The notes beneath the pieces were generated by a model. The model searched no databases. It was not told where the DNA came from and saw only the letters and a program-made list of their open reading frames with translations. Source: an uncultured Fibrobacter sp. (GTDB lineage: Bacteria; Fibrobacterota; Fibrobacteria; Fibrobacterales; Fibrobacteraceae). From it: 64,000 nucleotides of DNA. Numbering within the stretch: position 1 is the first letter of the stretch; every line of letters starts with the position of its first letter. The stretch is from NCBI GenBank assembly GCA_934700345.1, contig CAKUXP010000009.1:18671-82670 (forward strand), given 5' to 3'. A program made the translations under genes and the position numbers. This document shows positions 43,702 through 53,808 of this stretch, one piece after another.

Positions 43702-44918
43702 CAGAAGTTCACCTTGAAGAAGTTTCGCTTACCGACCTGGACGAGCAACTTGTCTGCGCCCAGAAGGCTGCATTCGAGCATCGGGTCGGAAACCTTTTCT
43801 CCGGAAACCTTTACCCCTCCGTTCTGGACCATCCGGCGGGCTTCGCCCTTGGACTTGAACGCGCCGATTTCGACGAGCAAATCCAAAATTTTGTAAGCTC
43901 CAGCTGCGACGGAGCATTCCTTCGCGTCGGAGGGAATCGCGTTTCCGCTGTGGACTTCCTTTTCCTTGAGCGCGGCAGCTTCGGCAGCGTCCTTTCCGTA
44001 ATACTGAGAGACGATATCCTTCGCAAGGATGTCCTTAGCGACATTCGGGTTGAGGGTTCCCGCCTGGATGTCCGCCATCATCTTCCGGATTTCCGAGAGA
44101 GGGACGTCGGTCAGAAGTTCAAACCAGTTTTCGACAATGGAATCCGCGAGGTTGTAAATCTTGTGATACATCACATCGGCAGGTTCGCTCACCCCGACAT
44201 AGTTCCCGAGGCTCTTGCTCATCTTGGCCTTGCCGTCCGTCCCTAACAGAATCGGCATGAACATCCCGATCTGGAGTGGCATCTTTTCGTACATCTGGAG
44301 GTCGCGTCCGCGGCACACGTTGAACTTCTGGTCCGTTCCGCCGAGTTCCACATCGCTTTTGATGGCGACGGAATCGTAGCCCTGCATCATCGGATACATG
44401 AATTCATGCAGGCTGATAGGACTGTTCGACGCGTAGCGGTTGTGGAAATCTTCGCGTTCGAGCATCTGCGCCACGGTAAACTGCCCCATGAGTTCCGTAA
44501 CCTTGGAAAACGGGAGTTTGCTGAACCATTCGCCGTTGTAATGGATTTCGATGCGGTCTTCGCGGACGACGCGGAAAAACTGCTGCTGGTATTCCTTCGC
44601 GTTTTCAAGGACCTTTTCGTGCGAAAGGCGGGGGCGCGCCTTGTTCCGTCCGGACGGATCGCCGATTTGCGCCGTATAGTCGCCGACGATCAGGACCACG
44701 GTATGCCCCAAATCCTGGAACTGGCGAAGCTTGCGCATGACAACGGTATGTCCCAAATGCACATCCGGAGCCGTCGGATCGACTCCCAGCTTGACCCGCA
44801 GGGGAATTCCCGAATCATAAGACTTTTGAAGTTTCTGTTCGAGTTCGTCTGCAGGGATAATCTCCGCGACACCGCGGAGCAGGATATCCATCTGTTCTTT
44901 CACTGGAGGAAATTGCAT
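43701..44918 (-). CDS. tyrS: Tyrosyl-tRNA synthetase
   Basis: A 405-residue class I synthetase. The HIGH-type motif is HLGH (PDVHLGHTVVMRK near residue 53) and the KMSKS motif is intact (KAKMSKSLGNYVG near residue 229). A C-terminal S4 RNA-binding domain (GEARRMVQNGGVKVSGEKV) completes it. The sequence style is that of the TyrZ branch. No T-box or other leader element was recognised in the 302 bases upstream. It heads a run continuing with the PfkB kinase, mqnB and mqnD. Confidence 0.95.
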   Translation of the reverse strand: MQFPPVKEQMDILLRGVAEIIPADELEQKLQKSYDSGIPLRVKLGVDPTAPDVHLGHTVVMRKLRQFQDLGHTVVLIVGDYTAQIGDPSGRNKARPRLSHEKVLENAKEYQQQFFRVVREDRIEIHYNGEWFSKLPFSKVTELMGQFTVAQMLEREDFHNRYASNSPISLHEFMYPMMQGYDSVAIKSDVELGGTDQKFNVCRGRDLQMYEKMPLQIGMFMPILLGTDGKAKMSKSLGNYVGVSEPADVMYHKIYNLADSIVENWFELLTDVPLSEIRKMMADIQAGTLNPNVAKDILAKDIVSQYYGKDAAEAAALKEKEVHSGNAIPSDAKECSVAAGAYKILDLLVEIGAFKSKGEARRMVQNGGVKVSGEKVSDPMLECSLLGADKLLVQVGKRNFFKVNF

Positions 44919-45220
44919 CGTTCAAAAATCCTTTGAAATGATTTCGCAATCAATGTAGCAAATTAAATATTCAGGAGACGGGAAATCCGATCGTATTCAA
45001 CTTGGCAAAATCCGGGTTTTCTTTTCTGGCTTTCGTGATGCTTTTTCAACCGTTCGAGCTTCTCCAAACCAGCATTTCCGATTCCTTGCCAAAGGATGTT
45101 CTATGATTTGCAACCTAGAGCCAATCCTAAAATAAGGGTTTTTCAAAAAAATCGCACACCTTGCATTTCCTAGCCCCAATTTCTATAATTAGACGAAGCT
45201 AACAAAAGGATGAAAAGCGA
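44919..45220. other. 302-base divergent intergenic region between tyrS and the DtxR-type gene
   Basis: It holds the minus-strand tyrS leader (an extended TGC-TACATT box near 44958 is a possible -10) and the plus-strand promoter at 45161-45189. A 60-codon minus-strand frame inside (44997-45179) has no support and is not called. No RNA structure recognised. Confidence 0.5.
45161..45189 (+). promoter_or_regulatory. Promoter of the DtxR-type gene
   Basis: A perfect -10 box TATAAT (45184-45189) lies 17 bases after TTGCAT (45161-45166), which matches the -35 consensus at its first three positions. The start codon follows 31 bases further on, preceded by AAGGA. Confidence 0.65.
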
Positions 45221-45598
45221 ATGCCCGAAACCCAGAAACTCTCCCAGAGCCTCGAAGATTATCTCGAAATGGTCCACATCCTCTGCCTAGAAAACAAGGA
45301 CGTTGCCCATGTCAAGGACATCGCGGAAAGGCTTTCCGTCAAGATGCCTTCCGTAAACAAGGCGATGAACGAACTTAAGAAGCTCGGGCTTGTCAACCAG
45401 GAACCTTATACCGGAATTTCGCTTTCCCCTGCCGGAAAGCAGGCCGCGGCAAAGGTTCTCGCGAGGCATTTCCTGCTTCGGAAGCTTCTATTAAAGCTGG
45501 GCGTCCCCGAAAAAACCGCCAACGAGGATGCCTGCAAGATGGAACATATCCTTTCGCAGGAATCGCTGGACCGCATCGGTGATTTCGTCGATGGATAA
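45221..45598 (+). CDS. DtxR/MntR-family metal-dependent regulator (short form)
   Basis: A 125-residue transcription factor with an N-terminal winged helix (VKDIAERLSVKMPSVNKAMNELKKLG in part) and the metal-binding dimerisation helix pair. ARHFLLRKLL and ACKMEHILS carry the His, Cys, Glu and His ligands in the DtxR order. It ends after this domain, without the C-terminal SH3-like domain, as in MntR. Iron or manganese is the likely effector. No metal transporter is adjacent, so the target genes lie elsewhere. It is a single-gene unit with its own promoter and terminator. Confidence 0.88.
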   Translation: MPETQKLSQSLEDYLEMVHILCLENKDVAHVKDIAERLSVKMPSVNKAMNELKKLGLVNQEPYTGISLSPAGKQAAAKVLARHFLLRKLLLKLGVPEKTANEDACKMEHILSQESLDRIGDFVDG

Positions 45599-45612
45599 AG
45601 AAGCCAACAAAA

Positions 45613-45638
45613 AAGCCCGCTTAGCGGGCTTCATTTTT
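45613..45638 (+). terminator. Intrinsic terminator of the DtxR-type gene
   Basis: An 8-bp GC-rich stem (45613-45620 with 45624-45631) and a 3-base loop are followed by a T-rich tract (CATTTTT). It lies 14 bases after the stop codon. An A-run on the left side means it may also work for the convergent GH74 gene. Confidence 0.85.
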
Positions 45639-45661
45639 CCGGTTTTATTTTCCGAAATCAT

Positions 45662-48214
45662 TTAACGGAGCGTAATCGTTTGAGAGGAAAGCGCTCTTCC
45701 GTTTGCCGAAACGACTTTGGCTAGCAATTTCCCGGACGGAAGTTTTGCAAGCGAGACATTCGTGTTCATTCCGACGTTTTGCCGCAAGCAAAGTGCTCCG
45801 TTTGCATTGAACAGAAGAAGCGTACTTCTCGCCGGAGCGCTCACGTAAAGATTTTTGGCCTCCAGCCGCATCGAAACCGCCGAGTTTTTAATCGGGAAAA
45901 CCGACGGAATCGGAACAATGGAACCTTCCGGTCCGCCGACGACAAGCCCCCTGCCGATCGTACTCATATAGACGACGCCGAAATGGTTCATGTCGCCCTG
46001 TACAAAGTTGCCGTTGCCCGGACCGCCATATTGGTGGGCGTCATCGTTTACGCGAGTCCAGGTTTTGCCCTTGTCCGTCGAGCGATAAATCCCCAAAGGG
46101 TTATCCGCACCGCCCGCAATTCCCCAGATGAAAATCGTTTCATAGTCGGAACCTTCCATCGCCTTGCCGATTCCCACGGCAATTGCCGCCGAAACGCCGA
46201 GGACCCGGTTCCACGTAGCGCCACCGTCTTCCGTATAGGCGAGACCGTTTTCCGAAAAGCCTTTGGGAAGCCACACCTGTGCCTGGTCGAGCGGAACCCA
46301 CAGGTGACCTTCCTTGCCGGGCACCGTCCGGATAAGGCCTCCACCATTGTAATACTCGCCCGAAGCGTCGTTTTGCAAACGGGTTCCCGCATTCGCAAAA
46401 GTCGCCCCGCCGTCTGTTGAAAGTTTCAGGTAACCCTGGGCGTCCACCAGGTAAAACTTTTTGGGATTTACCGGATCGGGAGCGATGCGCGCATACTGGC
46501 TCTGTCCATCGAGACCTTTCACCTCTGTCCATGTCTTGCCATTGTCCGTCGTACGGAAAACATTGTTGCTGTTATCGGGCCGATGCAGAATCACCTTGCC
46601 GTCCGCAGACATGGCGAGCGTTCCCTGCGAGCCTTTGAGGGTCGTTTCGAGCTTTGTCCAAGTTTTCGCATTGTCGTCCGAACGATACATCACATCCGAA
46701 CTGATGCCCGTTCCCGTCGAATAGTCCGTCACATGCCCGGTGCGGACAAAAGCTCCCGCAAGCGGCGCGTAACCCAGGCTATTCGTCGTACCGATGTTTG
46801 GGAAATGCCGCGGGGTGCTCTGGTTGATATCCGTATAGGCTGCACCGTCATAGTCTCCAATTGCCGTAACGAGCGGACCGTCCTGTACGCTGACAATATC
46901 TAGCGGCACCGTTTCTTCAATGCCCTTCGACTGGAATTTCCAAAGCGGCACACTGGCCGTAATATCGTCTGTCTGGAAAACACCGTTACCGCTCGTGACC
47001 CAGGCTTCCTTGGAATTAAACGGATTGAATTCAATGGAACCCGCCCAGTGAATCGCATTGCCCGGAATCCATGCGGTTCCGTTCGCATCGACATTTACAC
47101 CGGCATTATAACCCTGCCCATGCGTCCAGGTTTTTCCGCCGTCAGTCGTCACATAGATGCGGTCTCCCCAGCCGTCCGAGCTATCCGCAAAGAAATGCCT
47201 GCCACCATAAAAGCAGAGCGTCGAAACGATGATGTGGTTCGCATCGTTCGGGTCGATGGAAATGCCTCCAAATCCATGGCTTGCGGACTGGCTGCCGTCC
47301 CCCATCCGCGCCGTCGTACTTCCGTCCTGGTAAGGCGTGATATTCGTCCAGGTTCCGCTTCCGATTGCGTATTTGTAGACCGCGCCACGGCTTACGGAAT
47401 GAGGGCCTTCCGAACTCGAATAGGTCAGGAACAGGTTGCCGTCTGCGATCTTCGCCCGGTGCGGCATCAAGTTTTCGGGACCTCCGGAGATTTCGCTCCA
47501 GGTTTTTCCGCCATCATGGCTAACGAAAAGATTCTTGCTCGTCGCGGAGATTCCCATATAGAGCGTTTTCGTCGAACCGTCGGCGAGCGTTCCCTGCGAT
47601 GCATCAAACAGGACAAAGCTGATGCCGTTCACATTGGTAAGACCGTTTCCTTCCGCGCTTGAAAGGGCGATTTCGTAAGCGCGTGTCCAGGTCTTGCCGT
47701 AATCGGTACTTTTGTAAAGGCCCTTGGTGCGGCTTCCGCAAAAAAGAATGTTCGGCTTGTTCGGATCGACGGCAAGCTTTTCGCCAGTCTGGCGTCCCAT
47801 GCCGTTTCCGTGGGCGAGCATTTCCACGTAACTTGTATCCCACTTCTCCCCGTAGTTTTCGCTCCGGAGAATCGCCGTGCGGCCATCGCTAAAATATCCG
47901 GTTCCCGCAAGTACGTAAATTCGTTTCGGGTCCGTCGGGTCAAGCGCAAACGCTTCCGTTCCATACAGCCCTTTGTCGTTTTCGGAAATCCAGTCCATCA
48001 GCGGGATCCAGCGGGAACTCGAAAAATCAAAACGATAAATGCCGCCGACATCGGTCCGGGCGTAGAGAACGTTTTCCGCCTTCGGATGGAAAATGACCGC
48101 GCTGACGAAACCGCCTCCGTCAAAGCGGACATTTCCCCATGTGTAATTTTCCGCAGCAAAAGAATTCAAGCCAAGTCCGAGAACAATCGGGGTGAAAATT
48201 TTTAAAAGACGCAT
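45662..48214 (-). CDS. Secreted GH74 xyloglucanase-type glycoside hydrolase with T9SS-like tail
   Basis: An 850-residue secreted enzyme. A signal peptide (cleavage near FAA-ENY) is followed by a two-propeller GH74 fold. FDGGGFVSAVIFHPKAENVLYARTD-type opening, the Asp in YARTDVGGIYRF and many sialidase-like Asp-box repeats (STDGGATF, SHDGGKTWSE, TTDNGKTW) are seen. GH74 enzymes cut xyloglucan. The last 80 or so residues form a small beta domain ending in SQTITLR, like the tail of the GH5 enzyme in this window. It is transcribed alone from the promoter at 48240-48268. Confidence 0.9.
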   Translation of the reverse strand: MRLLKIFTPIVLGLGLNSFAAENYTWGNVRFDGGGFVSAVIFHPKAENVLYARTDVGGIYRFDFSSSRWIPLMDWISENDKGLYGTEAFALDPTDPKRIYVLAGTGYFSDGRTAILRSENYGEKWDTSYVEMLAHGNGMGRQTGEKLAVDPNKPNILFCGSRTKGLYKSTDYGKTWTRAYEIALSSAEGNGLTNVNGISFVLFDASQGTLADGSTKTLYMGISATSKNLFVSHDGGKTWSEISGGPENLMPHRAKIADGNLFLTYSSSEGPHSVSRGAVYKYAIGSGTWTNITPYQDGSTTARMGDGSQSASHGFGGISIDPNDANHIIVSTLCFYGGRHFFADSSDGWGDRIYVTTDGGKTWTHGQGYNAGVNVDANGTAWIPGNAIHWAGSIEFNPFNSKEAWVTSGNGVFQTDDITASVPLWKFQSKGIEETVPLDIVSVQDGPLVTAIGDYDGAAYTDINQSTPRHFPNIGTTNSLGYAPLAGAFVRTGHVTDYSTGTGISSDVMYRSDDNAKTWTKLETTLKGSQGTLAMSADGKVILHRPDNSNNVFRTTDNGKTWTEVKGLDGQSQYARIAPDPVNPKKFYLVDAQGYLKLSTDGGATFANAGTRLQNDASGEYYNGGGLIRTVPGKEGHLWVPLDQAQVWLPKGFSENGLAYTEDGGATWNRVLGVSAAIAVGIGKAMEGSDYETIFIWGIAGGADNPLGIYRSTDKGKTWTRVNDDAHQYGGPGNGNFVQGDMNHFGVVYMSTIGRGLVVGGPEGSIVPIPSVFPIKNSAVSMRLEAKNLYVSAPARSTLLLFNANGALCLRQNVGMNTNVSLAKLPSGKLLAKVVSANGRALSSQTITLR

Positions 48215-48239
48215 AGGGATTTCCTTTCTTTTTCAAGGG

Positions 48240-48268
48240 AAAATATATTTCACATTTTCTTTCTGCAA
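48240..48268 (-). promoter_or_regulatory. Probable promoter of the GH74 gene
   Basis: On the minus strand TTGCAG (48268-48263) and TATTTT (48245-48240) are 17 bases apart, 26 bases upstream of the start codon. AGGAAA precedes the ATG. Confidence 0.5.
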
Positions 48269-48324
48269 GGAAAACTTTCATAAAGTTTTGCCCAGTACGA
48301 AATGTTCTTGCAAAAATTTTTGCA

Positions 48325-50406
48325 TTAGCGACTCATCCAGATTCCCGTATCGCGAACAATCAACCTCTGCCGGGCTTCGAACAGGCTCTCCTTGGAAGCG
48401 ACCAGCGTAAGACTACCCGGAATTTTTGCGCCCATCTTCACACGGGTCACGCCCGTATAGAGGATTTGCCGATTCAAGAGGGGATGACCGCTTTGCAAAG
48501 GGAGGAACATTAGAATATTGCCGTAACCCGAGCCTTGCGACTTGTGAACCGTAATCGCAAAAGCCGTTTCAAGGGATTCGCTCGGAAAGACAGAAATCGG
48601 GTAACAGGGAAACTCGTCTCCCTTCTGAACCATCAGGTAATCCATGCCTTCGGCACTTTTCACGATAATTCCCGAATCTCCGTTGAAAAGCTTAAAGTCT
48701 GCCAGGTTCTTCGTAAACATCAAAATCTGTCCGGGGAAATACCGGGTAGCCAGAACCGTTTTATCACTCGAAATTCTTTTTCGAATTTGGGAACAGATAA
48801 TCCGATTGACGTTTTCCACGCCTTGGACGCCACGGCGTTCTGCGGAAAGAATGCGCGCACTTTCTGCAGCCATCCAAAGTCCTTGGCGAGCCTTGTATTC
48901 AGGGGAATCGCCATTTTTCTCATCGGCAACATCCTTTGACGGATCAACGGTTTTCGCAAGAGCGACCAAATCCGCGCAAAAGGCTTCCGTCCACTTTCCG
49001 AGAATTTTTTCCACCGCCGCTTCGGCATCTCTCTTTTTCAGCAAAGCGTCATCATCGGAAAGGGAAACAAAGCGGACAGAATCTTCCATTACGGGCCAGT
49101 CAATTTTCGCCTTTTTCCAAGAAGGGATCGGCCAACCCTTGCTATTTTCCGGGGATCGATTTTTCGCATCGACAGCACATTCCCGGATGGATTTTTCCAA
49201 AGCCTCGTCTGATTCCGCCTGAATCGCCTTGGCTAGGCGCCCAATTCGCGAATCGTCCGGGAAGCGGTTCGACTCGGAAAGTTCCACAGTCGCATCCGGT
49301 CGAATACCCAAAACCTCACCTAGAACCGCTCCCGCTTCGACAGACGGCAACTGGTTTTTATCGCCCAAAACAAACAGCCGATAATCCGCAGGATTTTCCG
49401 GAATCGCTTCAAGAAACGCGGCAAAGAGCGTCACATCGATCATGCTCGCTTCATCGACGACAAAAATGGAACGGTCCGGCAACCGATTATTTCTGTTATA
49501 CGTAAAGGCGTTTTTCGATGGGTTAAACCGGAGCAAGCGATGCAAAGTCTGTCCTTCGACATTCTTGAATTTATCCGTAATCCCTGGATGGGAAGTTTTT
49601 TCCGCATCGGGTATATCATCCAGATTCTTTACGTCGCCCAAGCGATTCGCCGCCTTGCCGCTCGGCGCCACAAAGTAAAGCGACCAGTTTAATTTTTCGG
49701 GATCCGTCTTAAAAAGATTCCAAAGCAAGAACTGGACAACCGTCGTCTTGCCCGTTCCCGGCCCGCCTGTGATAATCAGGTTGTTTTTTTCTCCGCAACG
49801 GACGGCGTTTTTTTGCGCAGGCTTTAACGGGAATTTTCCGAAATCAAGGGAGGGTCCGAAAGAACCCGTCAAAACATTCGCATTCTTTTTAAAAACGGCA
49901 TTTTCCGAAGTATTGCCGAAAACTTGAAGGATCGTTTCCTTGGCCTTCCAGTATTTATCCGCAAACAGGAAAGGCTCGTTTCCGTGATATTCCACGCAAA
50001 GAGGAAGAATTTCAAAGCGTTTCCGCCTCCGTTCGCCATCCATCCTTTCTTCTACGGTCGCCAAGGCGTCTAGGTCGGCACAGCCTTTCTCGAAAATCGG
50101 AGCGAACTCTTCCGCATCCAAAAAATTTTCCGCTTCGTCTTCCGCAAGAAGCGTTTTTTTCTGAGTTTTCAAGCCGTTCCATTTAAACGCCCACTTAGCA
50201 AGCAGGTTCCGGGGATTTAACGAAACGCATGTATTGCCATCGTTTAAAAGCGAAAAATAAACGAGCAAAACCTTTTGCGCATCCAAAGAAAGCGCCGGTT
50301 GCAACTCCGTCAGAAGTTTCACCAGTTTCAAATCGAGCGGTTGCGTTCCGCGCACTTCACGAAGCGAATTAAAAAATTCCCCTAGGACGCCTGTAATATT
50401 TGCCAT
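48325..50406 (-). CDS. recD: Exodeoxyribonuclease V alpha subunit RecD
   Basis: A 693-residue SF1B helicase, the 5'-3' motor of RecBCD. Helicase motifs are intact: Walker A in IITGGPGTGKTTVV near residue 205, DEAS in FVVDEASMID near residue 310, and the C-terminal FAITVHKSQGSGY. ATG at 50406 is chosen because AGGAAGG precedes it 12 bases after the recB stop; the longer frame overlaps recB and adds no conserved residues. It is somewhat longer than the E. coli protein. Last gene of recC-recB-recD. Confidence 0.93.
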   Translation of the reverse strand: MANITGVLGEFFNSLREVRGTQPLDLKLVKLLTELQPALSLDAQKVLLVYFSLLNDGNTCVSLNPRNLLAKWAFKWNGLKTQKKTLLAEDEAENFLDAEEFAPIFEKGCADLDALATVEERMDGERRRKRFEILPLCVEYHGNEPFLFADKYWKAKETILQVFGNTSENAVFKKNANVLTGSFGPSLDFGKFPLKPAQKNAVRCGEKNNLIITGGPGTGKTTVVQFLLWNLFKTDPEKLNWSLYFVAPSGKAANRLGDVKNLDDIPDAEKTSHPGITDKFKNVEGQTLHRLLRFNPSKNAFTYNRNNRLPDRSIFVVDEASMIDVTLFAAFLEAIPENPADYRLFVLGDKNQLPSVEAGAVLGEVLGIRPDATVELSESNRFPDDSRIGRLAKAIQAESDEALEKSIRECAVDAKNRSPENSKGWPIPSWKKAKIDWPVMEDSVRFVSLSDDDALLKKRDAEAAVEKILGKWTEAFCADLVALAKTVDPSKDVADEKNGDSPEYKARQGLWMAAESARILSAERRGVQGVENVNRIICSQIRKRISSDKTVLATRYFPGQILMFTKNLADFKLFNGDSGIIVKSAEGMDYLMVQKGDEFPCYPISVFPSESLETAFAITVHKSQGSGYGNILMFLPLQSGHPLLNRQILYTGVTRVKMGAKIPGSLTLVASKESLFEARQRLIVRDTGIWMSR

Positions 50407-50417
50407 CTGAGACCTTC

Positions 50418-53400
50418 CTACCTTGCCGTCTTGGCCATTAGCAATTTTACATTTTCGAATGCGGTCGAAAGATCCGCATAGTTTTTCCATGTCTGCGCAT
50501 AAAGCCCGCTCGATTCCCCCGCACGGCATCCGCGGAAAAACACATAATAGACTCCGCCAAAATGCTTTCGGAAAATTTCCTCTTCGTCTATACCGAAAGT
50601 TCCAAACGACTTAAGCCATTGGACAAGACAGTAGGAATACAGCACGCGTTGCACCGCATACTCTTCATCGACTTGTTTTGCCGTGCCATACACGATTCCG
50701 TCACCGATACCATAGTTTTCCAGCACATCCGATTTCCAGTCGAGAATTGAATAGTATTCTCCGCGGACAAAAAGCAAGTCCATAAAACCTTTGCAAAAAT
50801 TCTGCAAAGCGTTTTCGCCAAAGCCCAGCGAATTCATCTGGAATTCCATTTCGGCGCGACGATCTTCCAAAGCCAATTCCTTCAGGGAAAAGTACTTGCC
50901 CGTACAAGCGTCACCGTGAATTTCCGGCAGCTTCGCATTCATCGTATTCCACACAAAATGCGCCGACTGATCGACCCAGTCCGGATGTTTTTCGATTAAA
51001 AAAGCCTGCGACTGGAACTGTTCCCCGATCAGCTTTCTAAAATCCACATCGTATATTGCGGTTTCGGCGTTTTCCATTTCGCCGATTTTTTCAAAGTCCA
51101 TCCGTTCAAAAGTCTGGTGCAGCGCGTTACCAAGCTTGCTGCCGCGGGGAAAATTCTTGATACCGGAGAGAGAGTTTTCCGGAAATGTCCGAAAATCCTC
51201 GAGAAGAATGCGGACGGGATTTGGATCGACGACAATGGCTTTGACAGCGCCTCTCGATTCCGATTCATCCGAAGCTTGCCGATTCAGCAACTTTCCATTT
51301 TCCGTAGTCACGACATCTTCACCCTCTCTCAACTTTCCTGCAAGAGAGGAATACGAATGCTGGAAAATGCTTTTGGAGCCTAGCGACTGCATAAACCGAA
51401 TCGCATCTGGATAAATCGAGTCATCGGAATTTTTCCTGGACGCATTTAAAAATTCACCAACCTCTTTTTTCAATTTCAAAGGATTCCAGTTTTCATTCGC
51501 CGATTCAACCGTCCAATGATTATTCTTTTCGATGTAATCCGCAGAAATCGCCCCTTGCGTTTCCGTCAAGAATTTCAATTCTTTTTTAGACTTTTCAGGA
51601 AACGGCAAAAGCAGAACCGATTCCGCACGCGTATAATCCACATAGAACAACCGACGCCATTCCTCCATTTCTTCTTTTTGGCGAGTTTTCTTCGCTTTGT
51701 TATCCAAGCCGATTGTTTTCCCGGATTCCGTTTTGCACACAAAAGGTCCCGAAGCGTTTTTGTTGAGTCCCTTAAACCCGGCAACAGAAACGACAATCGG
51801 AAACTGCAATCCCTTAGACGCGTGAATCGTCATTACCTGCACCGCGTCAAAGTCGCTTCCCCGAGACACCAAGTTGCCATCCTCGTCATCCGCATTCTCC
51901 ATCGAAAGGGAAAGACCTTCCAGATGTTTAATAAGCTCCTCCAAGGTTACCCGATGATTGATCAGATAATCAAAAGCGTAAGCGCCGACCTGTTTGAACT
52001 TTGCCAGGGACTGCAATTTGGAACTGTCGCACAGATACCTATCGATTTGTGTTTCCGCGTAAACGCTTTCCTGCAATTCGGCAAAGCGATTCCTTTCCAC
52101 AAGAGAACGCCACTTTGCAAACAGCAAGGCGATTTCCGAATTCGGATTTTCAAACACATCGTTCTCGATTTTTTCAAGCGGAATGCGAAAGAAGTCCGAC
52201 ATCAGCACAGCATTCAAGACACCGCGATTGCGCCCCGTGAAATCAGGAACGTCCAACGCCTTGAACAGGGTGATCCACTGTCCCGATTCCCGTCCCTTGA
52301 ACAAGTTGGAATCTTTGTAACGCACAAACGGAATGCCCACCCACGTCATCATCGATTCGATATTCTCCATTTCCGAACGGCTCTTGGCCAAAACCGCGAT
52401 GTTGGACAATTTCAGATTGACATAGTTATCTTTTTCCTTGTCAAAGATTTGCAAAGCCGTTTTTCCGTTTTGCATCGAAATAAAATCGACAATTTGCGAA
52501 ACCGCATACTTGGCAAATGTTTCCGCGTTCACATTCTCCGCAGCCTGAATCGGTTTTAACATTTCCCCTTTCCAAAGCGGGGGCTTGATCTTTCTACAGG
52601 GATTTGAACTTTCAAATTCCAGGCGACCGCCATCAAAAAAAGAAGCCGAGAACATTTCGTTACAGGCGTTCACCATCGCATCCGTCGAGCGAAAGTTCGT
52701 ATCCAAAACGCAGCGGTCACCCCTTTGAGCGATTTCATCCCTCGCCGAAAAATAAACGCTTAAATCCGCCCCCTGGAAAGAATAGATGGACTGTTTCGGA
52801 TCGCCGACGACAATGATGTTGTTCTCGGGACTTTTCAAAAAAACCGTTTTAAAAATATCCCACTGGTCCTGATTCGTATCCTGAAACTCATCGATGATGG
52901 CGTAGCGGTAAGCGCTGCGCAATTTGCGGCAAAGCGGCTTCTCCGAACCGTCTGGAGAAACGACCGCATCGCGCACCTGATGAATCATATCGTCAAACGA
53001 TTGCAGCTTATCCTCGCGTTTTTTCTGTTGAAACATCCGAAATACATCCGGCAAATGGGAATAGACAAAGAACAATTCATTCGTCATTTGCCCGTCTTCT
53101 TCTGTAAAGTAACGAATCGCCTTTTCTATTTCGGGAGAATCCGCATGTCCAAATACAGAACCGCTATTTGTTTTGGTGACATTTCCCGCCCGAATAAAGC
53201 CCATTAATCCAGCTACGGTATATTCCGATTCCTGTTTGGCCCCTTTTCGAGAGGCCGCAAAATACTTTTCATCCGAATGCTCCTGCAAGACCTTCCAGTA
53301 TTTGGCGGCAGGGATTTCCATTCCCTCGGCAAAAGCATTGATCGTCGAAATCATCTTCGCACACACGGCGTTTGCGTTTAAATTGTTTTCCGCAATTTCA

Positions 53401-53807
53401 TCCGCCCATTCATCGCGTAAAAGCCGATTGATCAAATCGGAAACGGCATCATCCCCGACCATCCCCATCGCAAAGGGTACATCCGCTTCATACGCAAAAT
53501 CGCGGAGCGTCTTTTGGCAAAAGGAGTGGATAGTTCCAATCGGCGCATTATCTACCTCGGAAAGCGCCCGTTCAAACGCAGAACCCTTCGACTGGTTTTC
53601 GAGCATTTCCTGCCGAATGCGATCGCGCAGTTCTCCAGCGGCCTTTTCCGTATAAGTCACTAATAAAATCTTCGAAAGCGGTATTCCCGATTCCACGAGT
53701 CTCGACACGATTTTTCGAATTGTGTACGTTTTCCCGGTTCCCGCCGACGCTTCGATGCAAAAATCAAGGGACGATTTAAACTTTTGGATGTCGAATCTTT
53801 TCGTCAT
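50418..53807 (-). CDS. recB: Exodeoxyribonuclease V beta subunit RecB
   Basis: A 1129-residue helicase-nuclease. Walker A lies at residues 20-27 (ASAGTGKT), motif II in IIDEFQDTNQDQWD near residue 310, and motif VI-like residues in FYVDYTRAES near residue 720. The C-terminal nuclease domain keeps its metal ligands (GFMDLLFVRG and ILDWKSD), so cutting activity should be intact. It starts directly after recC. With RecC and RecD it processes double-strand breaks for recombination and degrades foreign linear DNA, including fragments made by the restriction system downstream. Confidence 0.95.
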   Translation of the reverse strand: MTKRFDIQKFKSSLDFCIEASAGTGKTYTIRKIVSRLVESGIPLSKILLVTYTEKAAGELRDRIRQEMLENQSKGSAFERALSEVDNAPIGTIHSFCQKTLRDFAYEADVPFAMGMVGDDAVSDLINRLLRDEWADEIAENNLNANAVCAKMISTINAFAEGMEIPAAKYWKVLQEHSDEKYFAASRKGAKQESEYTVAGLMGFIRAGNVTKTNSGSVFGHADSPEIEKAIRYFTEEDGQMTNELFFVYSHLPDVFRMFQQKKREDKLQSFDDMIHQVRDAVVSPDGSEKPLCRKLRSAYRYAIIDEFQDTNQDQWDIFKTVFLKSPENNIIVVGDPKQSIYSFQGADLSVYFSARDEIAQRGDRCVLDTNFRSTDAMVNACNEMFSASFFDGGRLEFESSNPCRKIKPPLWKGEMLKPIQAAENVNAETFAKYAVSQIVDFISMQNGKTALQIFDKEKDNYVNLKLSNIAVLAKSRSEMENIESMMTWVGIPFVRYKDSNLFKGRESGQWITLFKALDVPDFTGRNRGVLNAVLMSDFFRIPLEKIENDVFENPNSEIALLFAKWRSLVERNRFAELQESVYAETQIDRYLCDSSKLQSLAKFKQVGAYAFDYLINHRVTLEELIKHLEGLSLSMENADDEDGNLVSRGSDFDAVQVMTIHASKGLQFPIVVSVAGFKGLNKNASGPFVCKTESGKTIGLDNKAKKTRQKEEMEEWRRLFYVDYTRAESVLLLPFPEKSKKELKFLTETQGAISADYIEKNNHWTVESANENWNPLKLKKEVGEFLNASRKNSDDSIYPDAIRFMQSLGSKSIFQHSYSSLAGKLREGEDVVTTENGKLLNRQASDESESRGAVKAIVVDPNPVRILLEDFRTFPENSLSGIKNFPRGSKLGNALHQTFERMDFEKIGEMENAETAIYDVDFRKLIGEQFQSQAFLIEKHPDWVDQSAHFVWNTMNAKLPEIHGDACTGKYFSLKELALEDRRAEMEFQMNSLGFGENALQNFCKGFMDLLFVRGEYYSILDWKSDVLENYGIGDGIVYGTAKQVDEEYAVQRVLYSYCLVQWLKSFGTFGIDEEEIFRKHFGGVYYVFFRGCRAGESSGLYAQTWKNYADLSTAFENVKLLMAKTAR

Positions 53808-53808
53808 T

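Noticed and set aside
44919..45000. T-box leader upstream of tyrS
   Set aside because: No specifier loop or T-box sequence could be recognised; T-boxes are also not expected outside mainly Gram-positive lineages.
44997..45179. 60-codon minus-strand frame in the tyrS/DtxR intergenic region
   Set aside because: No ribosome binding site or family likeness, and it overlaps the DtxR-type promoter.
50407..50529. N-terminal extension of RecD
   Set aside because: It lies inside the end of recB; the ATG at 50406 has a good ribosome binding site directly after the recB stop.
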